A stretch of DNA of 19,046 bases from Anaerolineae bacterium (GTDB lineage: Bacteria; Chloroflexota; Anaerolineae; SpSt-600): NCBI GenBank assembly GCA_028275425.1, contig JAPWUT010000010.1:1-19046 (forward strand), given 5' to 3'. Below the pieces are notes generated by a model that saw only the letters and a list, made by a program, of their open reading frames with translations, was not told where the DNA came from and did no database searches. How positions within the stretch are numbered: position 1 is the first letter of the stretch; each line of letters opens with the position of its first letter. Below are positions 14,468 to 19,046 of the stretch, one piece after another. Both the position numbers and the translations under genes were made by a program.

Positions 14468-14634
14468 CGGTCATAGCCATAGCTTTGGCGACTTTGCTTT
14501 GGATTGCCTGGCCACTGATGAAAGTGACAGGCTCTGAGACAAGGCGCTGCCCCTCTTGCGGGGCTCCATATAAGCCCGGAGATAAATACTGCTCCCGCTG
14601 CGGCCGAAAGCTCCCGAAAGGAGAACAAAGATGA
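14455..14634 (+). CDS. Small membrane-anchored zinc-ribbon protein
   Basis: 59-aa protein. Residues 3-21 form a single membrane segment (LAVIAIALATLLWIAW). The remainder is a zinc ribbon with RCPSCGAPY and KYCSRCGRK, four cysteines (32, 35, 46, 49) spaced CxxC-10-CxxC. The start overlaps the ccmF stop by 13 bases with GGAGG upstream. The stop overlaps the next ATG as ATGA, so it is translationally coupled on both sides and very likely real. Which side of the membrane the ribbon faces is not clear; the RR after the segment favours the cytoplasm. It occupies the place often held by ccmH, but has no LRCxxC motif. No function is assigned; metal binding or a small assembly role for CcmF is inference. 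Confidence 0.85.
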   Translation: MEKLAVIAIALATLLWIAWPLMKVTGSETRRCPSCGAPYKPGDKYCSRCGRKLPKGEQR

Positions 14635-15584
14635 AAAAATTGAGCTTTATTCTGCTTCTCAGCGCTTTCTTCTTGGCCTTCTTCGCCTTAGCCCAAAGCT
14701 CCGGCACTGTAGAAGGCGAAGTCCTCAACGGCTCGGCGGAGAACAAGCCTATTTCAGGCATAACTGTTACCCTGCACATCTTTGACTCCAGCGGAACGGA
14801 AAAGGGAACACTCACCGCCCTCACAGACGAGCGAGGCTACTTTGCCTTCAATGGGTTGGACACCGGAAAGGACCTCTTTTATTTGGCGGAGGTGAACTTT
14901 CAAGGCGTCCTTTACCATAGTTCGGCCCTTTCCTTCACCGAAGGTGAGGAAAAATTACGCCTACCAGTCGTGGCCTACGAGACAACTGAGAGCGATTCCG
15001 AGATAGCGGTCCAGAAGGCGCACTTTATCTTTGCGGTGGCTCCAGACAGAAAGACCATAGAAGTGATGGAAATGTATTCCGTGGCGAACAACGGCCGCAA
15101 GACCTTCGTGACCAAGGATGGGAAAACCCTCCGTTTCCCCATACCTCCGGAAGCCATGGATTTCGTTTCCGATTCCCTTAACCCTGAAGGAGGGGAAGCC
15201 GTCCTCACCGAGCCAATCTTGCCCGGCCCGATGCCCCAGCCCCTGACTCTGGGATACGTGCTACCGGTCCGAGGTGATTCCTTGGAAATCCGGCGCACTG
15301 TCTTTTATCCCGTGGCAAGCTACAATGTCCTCGTGAAGGACATAGGCCTTACGGTAGAAGTTCCCGGAACCAAGCGGGGGAGGAACGTAGAAACGGCCGG
15401 CGATGTTTACTTAAACTTTGAGGGGGAAAAGCTCCCGAAAGGGGGAGAAATAACTGTGAAGCTTTCGGGCTTGGAGAAGGCGAGCAAGGTGCAAGTTGGA
15501 GGAACAACCTGGGTTTTGGCCACAACCGTAGCGGTAGTGTTGGCCCTCCTTGGCTTATTCCTGGTTTACCTGAGGAGGAGGTGA
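14631..15584 (+). CDS. Secreted, C-terminally membrane-anchored beta-sandwich protein
   Basis: 317 aa. Signal peptide at residues 1-21 (MKKLSFILLL core, cleavage after ALA). An N-terminal carboxypeptidase-regulatory-like (CNA-B/transthyretin-type) domain spans about 25-115, with GTVEGEVLNG, GITVTLHIFD and TDERGYFAFNGL. A second, mostly beta region spans about 120-280, which I do not recognise. A C-terminal membrane helix (about 293-312) ends in LRRR. Bulk of the protein is therefore outside, held by one helix. No cysteine or heme CxxCH motif is present. The ATG overlaps the zinc-ribbon stop, and the gene lies three bases before the M24 peptidase. Being inside a ccm operon suggests a link with the cell-surface cytochrome machinery, but that is context only. 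Not a peptidase: no catalytic domain follows the regulatory-like fold. Confidence 0.85.
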   Translation: MKKLSFILLLSAFFLAFFALAQSSGTVEGEVLNGSAENKPISGITVTLHIFDSSGTEKGTLTALTDERGYFAFNGLDTGKDLFYLAEVNFQGVLYHSSALSFTEGEEKLRLPVVAYETTESDSEIAVQKAHFIFAVAPDRKTIEVMEMYSVANNGRKTFVTKDGKTLRFPIPPEAMDFVSDSLNPEGGEAVLTEPILPGPMPQPLTLGYVLPVRGDSLEIRRTVFYPVASYNVLVKDIGLTVEVPGTKRGRNVETAGDVYLNFEGEKLPKGGEITVKLSGLEKASKVQVGGTTWVLATTVAVVLALLGLFLVYLRRR

Positions 15585-15587
15585 AAA

Positions 15588-16655
15588 ATGCGCCTGGAGA
15601 AAGTGCGGGAATTCCTTGCTTCCAAGGGGCTTGATGGGCTTTTGGTAATCCAGCCGGAAAACCGCCGTTACCTCTCAGGCTTCACCGGCTCCTACGGCCT
15701 TCTCCTAATCACGCCCGACTCTGCCTACATCGCCACCGATTTCCGTTACTATGAGCAGGTTGAGCGAGAATGCCCCGGTTTTACCTTGGTCAAGGTAGAG
15801 AAAGATTTTGCCGATGTCCTCCCCAAACTCCTGGAGGAAACGGGCGTAAAAACTCTGGGCTTTGAGAGCTTCTACCTCACCGTGGAAGAATACAGGAAGT
15901 GGCGCAAAGCAGCCCGCAAGGTGAAATTGGTCCCTTGCCAGGACATCGTGGGAGAAATACGGAGCGTGAAGACGCCGGAGGAAATCCAGGCGATACGCAA
16001 AGCCGTGGCTTTAGCCGACGAAGCTTTCTCCCACATCTGTCAAGTCCTTCGGCCGGGGATGAGCGAGAAAGAAGCGGCCTGGGAGATTGAATCATTCATG
16101 CGGACCCATGGGGCAGAGAAAGTGGCCTTTGACCTGATATTGGCCTCTGGGCCCAATGGTGCTCTCCCGCACGCCAGAGCTTCCGATAAGCCAATAAAAG
16201 AGGGGGAGCCAATAGTGATTGATATCGGCTGCGTGGTAGGGGGGTATTGTTCGGACCTGACCCGAACGGTTGTGCTGGGCAAGCCCGATGAGCGCTTCTC
16301 CGAAATCTACTCCTTGGTCCTAAAAGCGCAGGAGAAGGCCGAAAGAGCCATAAAGGCCGGGATGCGAGCCCGCAAAGCCGATTCCATAGCGCGCAAAGTC
16401 ATAGAAAAAGCTGGCTACGGCCCGCAGTTCGGCCACGGCCTCGGGCATGGCGTGGGTATGGCCGTGCACGAAAAGCCAAGGGTTGGGAAGCTCTCCAAAG
16501 ATACCCTCCAGGCCGGGAACGTGATAACCGTAGAGCCCGGAATATACATATCCGGCTGGGGTGGAGTCCGCCTTGAAGACATTGTGGTAGTGCAAGATGA
16601 GGGGGTTGAAATCTTGACCCGCTCGCCCAAGGGCCTTAAGTCCGCAATCCTATGA
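15588..16655 (+). CDS. M24B metallopeptidase, Xaa-Pro dipeptidase/aminopeptidase
   Basis: Cytoplasmic two-metal peptidase cutting the bond before proline in small peptides. The protein is 355 aa. The N-terminal creatinase-like domain (1-125) contains NRRYLSGFTGS and ATDFRYYEQ. The pita-bread catalytic domain carries all five metal ligands: Asp212 in VIDIGC, Asp223 in YCSDLTRTV, His287 in FGHGLGHGVGM, Glu316 in ITVEPGIY and Glu330 in VRLEDIV. His195 in LPHARAS is the usual substrate-contact histidine. The length and single creatinase domain fit the PepQ/short PepP group; dipeptidase and aminopeptidase activity cannot be separated here. ATG preceded by GAGGAGG at the end of the upstream gene. 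The stop overlaps the kinase start as ATGA. Confidence 0.95.
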   Translation: MRLEKVREFLASKGLDGLLVIQPENRRYLSGFTGSYGLLLITPDSAYIATDFRYYEQVERECPGFTLVKVEKDFADVLPKLLEETGVKTLGFESFYLTVEEYRKWRKAARKVKLVPCQDIVGEIRSVKTPEEIQAIRKAVALADEAFSHICQVLRPGMSEKEAAWEIESFMRTHGAEKVAFDLILASGPNGALPHARASDKPIKEGEPIVIDIGCVVGGYCSDLTRTVVLGKPDERFSEIYSLVLKAQEKAERAIKAGMRARKADSIARKVIEKAGYGPQFGHGLGHGVGMAVHEKPRVGKLSKDTLQAGNVITVEPGIYISGWGGVRLEDIVVVQDEGVEILTRSPKGLKSAIL

Positions 16656-17839
16656 AAGAAGAAAAGGTAAAGCGCCTGGAAAGGCTTTTGGAAATAAGCC
16701 TTGAACTAAGCTCCACCCTCCACCTGCAAGACCTCTTGAGCAAGATAGTCCATTTAGCCACCGAGCTTACCAACACTGAGGCCAGCTCCATACTGCTCTT
16801 GGACCACAAGACCAAAACCCTTTACTTTGAAGCGGCTACGGGCGTGAGGGTGGACTCAATCCAGAAAATCCCAGTCCCACTTGAAGGAAGCATTGCCGGG
16901 AGGATAGTCCAGGAAGGCAGACCGCTGATTGTGGAAGATGTCAGGACTGACCCCAATTTCTATGGCGTTGTGGACACTTTGACCCATTTCCAGACCCGCT
17001 CCATCCTGGGGGTCCCCCTCAAAGTCAAAAACACAATCATAGGGGTATTGGAAGTCCTGAACAAGAAAGGAGGGGAACCTTTTGACGAAGAGGACGTGAA
17101 GCTTTTAGAGATTCTGGCCGCTCAAGCAGCTGTGGCTATAGAAAACGCTCGCCTCTTCCAACAGTGCGACTTCATCTCCGATTTGGTCCACGAGCTCCGC
17201 ACCCCATTGACTTCTATAATAGGCTACACCAAGCTTATGCTTGACCACGAGCTTGAACCCGCCACTAAAAGGCGCTTTTTGGAAACAATCCATCGGGAGG
17301 CGACAAGGCTTTCGGGCCTGATAAACGACTTCCTGGACCTGGTGCGGTTAGAGTCGGGGCGGGTTAGGATAACAAAGAAGCCGGTCCAGATTCGGCAATT
17401 GCTTGAGGAATGCATTGCCATTATGCGCCCCCAAGCTGAACCACGCAAAATCAAAATCAAGCTTTCCATTCCCCCAGGCCCCTCTTACATCCCTGCGGAT
17501 GAAGACCGGCTCCGGAGGGTTATCCTGAACCTTTTGAGCAATGCCATAAAGTTCAACCGGGACGAAGGGCTTGTGGAAGTCAAAGTGGAATTAGAGGGGA
17601 AAGAGGTGCGGATTTCGGTCTCCGATACCGGGATTGGGATACTGCCTGAGGAGCTTCCCTACATCTTTGAGAAATTCTACAGGGGGCGGGCCGAAGAAGA
17701 GGTCTCAGGCTCAGGGCTTGGCTTGAGCATAGCCAAGCAAATTGTGGAAGCTCACGGTGGTAGGATATGGGTTGAAAGCACTCCAGGCCAAGGCAGCACC
17801 TTTACTTTCACCCTTCCTCTGGAGGGCAGCCCTGGATGA
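16652..17839 (+). CDS. Soluble GAF-domain sensor histidine kinase
   Basis: Two-component sensor that autophosphorylates on histidine and passes the phosphate to an unknown response regulator. The protein is 395 aa. A short N-terminal coiled helix is followed by a GAF domain (about 21-167) containing SSILLLD, GSIAGRIVQEG, RSILGVPL and IGVLEVLN. The HisKA domain carries the H-box DLVHELRTPLTSI with phospho-acceptor His180. The ATPase domain has the N-box NLLSNAIKF (293-301), DTGIGI (325-330), the F-box YIFEKFYRG and GSGLGLSIAK. No membrane segment, so the signal is intracellular. No response regulator gene lies beside it. Starts ATG inside the peptidase stop and ends in an ATGA overlap with the lipoprotein gene, so it is embedded in the operon. 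Confidence 0.95.
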   Translation: MKEEKVKRLERLLEISLELSSTLHLQDLLSKIVHLATELTNTEASSILLLDHKTKTLYFEAATGVRVDSIQKIPVPLEGSIAGRIVQEGRPLIVEDVRTDPNFYGVVDTLTHFQTRSILGVPLKVKNTIIGVLEVLNKKGGEPFDEEDVKLLEILAAQAAVAIENARLFQQCDFISDLVHELRTPLTSIIGYTKLMLDHELEPATKRRFLETIHREATRLSGLINDFLDLVRLESGRVRITKKPVQIRQLLEECIAIMRPQAEPRKIKIKLSIPPGPSYIPADEDRLRRVILNLLSNAIKFNRDEGLVEVKVELEGKEVRISVSDTGIGILPEELPYIFEKFYRGRAEEEVSGSGLGLSIAKQIVEAHGGRIWVESTPGQGSTFTFTLPLEGSPG

Positions 17840-18771
17840 AGCGCTTTAGCTTGGCGGTTATTTTGGCCTTAGTCCTTACAAGCTGCTCCCCAACCCCGCT
17901 TCCCCTGCCGACCCCCACCTTCACTCCTACTCCCACCCCTCAGCCTCTGGAGCTTGTAGTCCTTCACACTAACGATACCTGGGGCTACATCTTCCCTTGC
18001 GGCTGAAGGCCGCCGATAGGCGGATTGGCCCGGCGGGCCTCCTTAGTTAAGGAAATACGCAACAAATACGAAAACGTCCTTCTCCTTGACGCCGGAAACA
18101 CCTTCTGGAGCGATGTCCCTCTCACGCGCAAGACCGGAAGCTTGATAATCGTAGAAGCCATGAACATGATGGGCTACTCAGCCGCAGTGCTTGGGGAGAA
18201 AGACCTCACCTTGCCTAAAGATGCACTTGGAAAGATAATCTCCACAGCCAATTTCCCCATCCTTTCGGCCAATGTGCTTGAGGAAGATGGCAAGCCTTTG
18301 GCTTCTCCCTACACAATTTTGGAGGTCAAAGGCCACCGCATAGCCATCCTCGGCCTCACAGGGCTACCGATACCGCCAGTTACAGGCTATCGGGTCCTTG
18401 ACCCACTGGAGACCGGCCGGCACTACATCCGGAATTTGAGGAAGGAAGCGGATATAGTGATAGTTCTTGCCCACACCGGGGGTGAGATAGCCAAGAAACT
18501 TGGGGACGAGGAGGGTGTAGACCTTGTAGTATGGGGTGGGGTTAGCGGGCAAAACCCTGGCCCCTTCTGGAACGAATCCAACGCTTCTTTAACCATCATA
18601 GCCGAAGTTCCTACCCCTGGCCATGCTGGGCGAGAGGTAGGTTTTGCCCGGCTGAACTTAGACTCAAAGGGCCGAATAACCCACTACGAATGGAGCACGA
18701 CTTCACTCACCCCTTCCTTCCCGGACGACCCCGCAATCCTTGGCCTAATCCAGCGCTACGGAGGGCCGTAA
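17836..18771 (+). CDS. Candidate selenoprotein: lipoprotein with Cys-Gly-Sec motif in a 5'-nucleotidase-like fold
   Basis: One 311-aa protein if the TGA at 18004-18006 is read as selenocysteine (residue 57). The start overlaps the kinase stop as ATGA. Residues 1-17 form a lipoprotein signal with lipobox LTSC (Cys17), then a Pro/Thr-rich linker to about 37. The fold begins LVVLHTNDTWGYIFPCG, then the TGA, then RPPIGGLARRASLVKEI, uninterrupted on both sides. The metallophosphatase family has HTNDTHG here, and related lipoproteins, as I recall, have a PCGC...GGLxRR segment, which would put Sec exactly at the second Cys. LLLDAGNTFW, GYSAAVLGEKD, FPILSANVL and VLAHTGGE follow, so several metal ligands (His of DxH, Asp of GD, NHE) are changed and phosphatase activity is doubtful. 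Apart from the lipid Cys, Cys55 and Sec57 are the only Cys/Sec residues. The alternative is a nonsense mutation or sequencing error. Confidence 0.78.
18004..18040 (+). promoter_or_regulatory. Bacterial SECIS-like hairpin with UGA codon
   Basis: Starts at the in-frame TGA. 18007-18015 pairs with 18031-18040 (nine pairs, one bulged G at 18035). A three-base bulge ATA (18016-18018) follows on the 5' side. The upper stem is 18019-18021 with 18028-18030, capped by the apical loop GGATTG (18022-18027), 15 bases after the TGA. The E. coli fdhF SECIS has the same plan: bulged U, three pairs, loop starting GG. A competing local stem (18010-18014 with 18019-18023, loop GATA) is shorter. Folding was done by eye. 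Confidence 0.68.
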
Positions 18772-18992
18772 TTGCAGTGCAGCCCTCCCCCCTGACCTCT
18801 GGCGGAGGGGGCATGGGGAAGCGCTTTTCCAACCTAACCCCCTGACCCCCTTCCCTGCGAGGGAAGGGGGAAAATTTGGCGGGTTCTCCGGTCAGCCTAC
18901 GAAGGTGGGCGACGGGGGTCCAGGGGGACGAAGCCCCCATAGCAGGGAGCCGTGGGGGTGTCCCCTTCACGCCGACTGAAGTCAGCCTCTTT
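18772..18992. repeat. Non-coding G/C-tract palindromic repeat region
   Basis: No convincing gene. CCCCCTGACC occurs twice (18788-18797 and 18838-18847). A 10-bp perfect hairpin, CCCCCTTCCC (18846-18855) with GGGAAGGGGG (18861-18870) around TGCGA, follows. Further G-tract/C-tract pairs lie near 18925-18945. Similar intergenic elements are frequent in Chloroflexota, to my recollection. The hairpin just after the lipoprotein stop may also help end the operon transcript, though no T-run follows it. Confidence 0.6.
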
Positions 18993-19018
18993 GAAAAAGG
19001 TCGGCCTTCGCCGACCTT
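18993..19018 (-). terminator. Possible intrinsic terminator for a minus-strand gene beyond the right edge
   Basis: Perfect 9-bp hairpin AAGGTCGGC (18997-19005) with GCCGACCTT (19010-19018), loop CTTC. Read on the minus strand the stem is followed directly by a short T-run (complement of AAAAA at 18994-18998). On the plus strand no T-run follows. It may instead be one more palindrome of the surrounding repeat. Confidence 0.4.
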
Positions 19019-19046
19019 GATTAAAGCGGGGGTGGAGGGGGCTGCG

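Noticed and set aside
1574..17839. Other TGA stops (ade, maf, larB, larC, zinc ribbon, exported protein, peptidase, kinase) as possible Sec codons.
   Set aside because: Each falls at the normal family end or where a coupled start or a convergent gene follows, with no continuing homologous frame.
17836..18006. A stand-alone 56-aa lipoprotein or a simple nonsense pseudogene.
   Set aside because: Both sides of the TGA are intact and in one frame, and a SECIS-like hairpin follows immediately. A pseudogene or base error remains the main alternative.
18010..18023. Five-pair stem with GATA tetraloop as the SECIS.
   Set aside because: It starts too close to the TGA and its loop lacks the GG; the larger fold with the GGATTG loop has more pairs and better geometry.
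18025..18771. A separate 248-aa gene starting at TTG 18025 after the TGA.
   Set aside because: No Shine-Dalgarno, it starts in the middle of the GGLARRA motif, and the signal peptide and first strand of the same fold lie upstream in the same frame.
18707..18970. 87-aa minus-strand frame in the right-end repeats.
   Set aside because: Composition follows the G/C-tract palindromes; typical false frame in repeat DNA.

Overview
The window is a gene-dense bacterial chromosome segment of moderate-to-high GC. It has no rRNA, tRNA, CRISPR array, integrase or transposase that I can see. The most likely source is a thermophilic member of the Chloroflexota (Anaerolineae-like). That placement is inference. 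It rests on the Pro/Thr-rich linker after a lipobox in the last gene, the G/C-tract palindromes at the right end, a branched-polyamine synthase next to a pyruvoyl arginine decarboxylase (a pairing typical of thermophiles), and a Ccm system of the CcmE CxxxY type.

There are five transcription blocks. (1) 2-2238, plus: adenine deaminase (cut by the left edge) and a Maf pyrophosphatase. (2) 2198-3307, minus: one GT4 glycosyltransferase. (3) 3464-6934, plus: larE, larB, larC and fdhD, making and loading the nickel-pincer cofactor of lactate racemase-type enzymes, plus a formate dehydrogenase accessory factor; larA is absent. (4) 6806-10432, minus: tsaD, a lone FAD subunit of the xanthine/CO dehydrogenase family, and a phosphodiesterase/nucleotide pyrophosphatase-like protein. 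(5) 10620-18771, plus: a compact nine-gene run of bpsA-like, pyruvoyl arginine decarboxylase, ccmE, ccmF, a 59-aa membrane zinc ribbon, a secreted membrane-anchored protein, an M24 peptidase, a GAF histidine kinase and a lipoprotein. Blocks 2/3 and 4/5 diverge from compact bidirectional promoters whose -35 boxes overlap or interleave. In each case a copy of a CATTGCGAG palindromic repeat lies in one of the two 5' leaders.

The main discovery candidate is the last gene (17836-18771). It reads continuously only if the in-frame TGA at 18004-18006 is decoded as selenocysteine. The product is a 311-aa lipoprotein with a Cys-Gly-Sec motif inside a degenerate calcineurin/5'-nucleotidase-like fold. 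Directly after the TGA the mRNA can form a GC-rich hairpin with a U-containing bulge, a 3-bp upper stem and an apical loop beginning GG. This is the architecture of the E. coli fdhF bacterial SECIS. The gene sits at the end of an operon with ccmE and ccmF, so a redox role at the outer face of the membrane, possibly linked to cytochrome c maturation, is a testable inference.

The final 275 bases hold no convincing gene. They consist of G/C-tract palindromes and one hairpin that could terminate a minus-strand transcript entering from the right.
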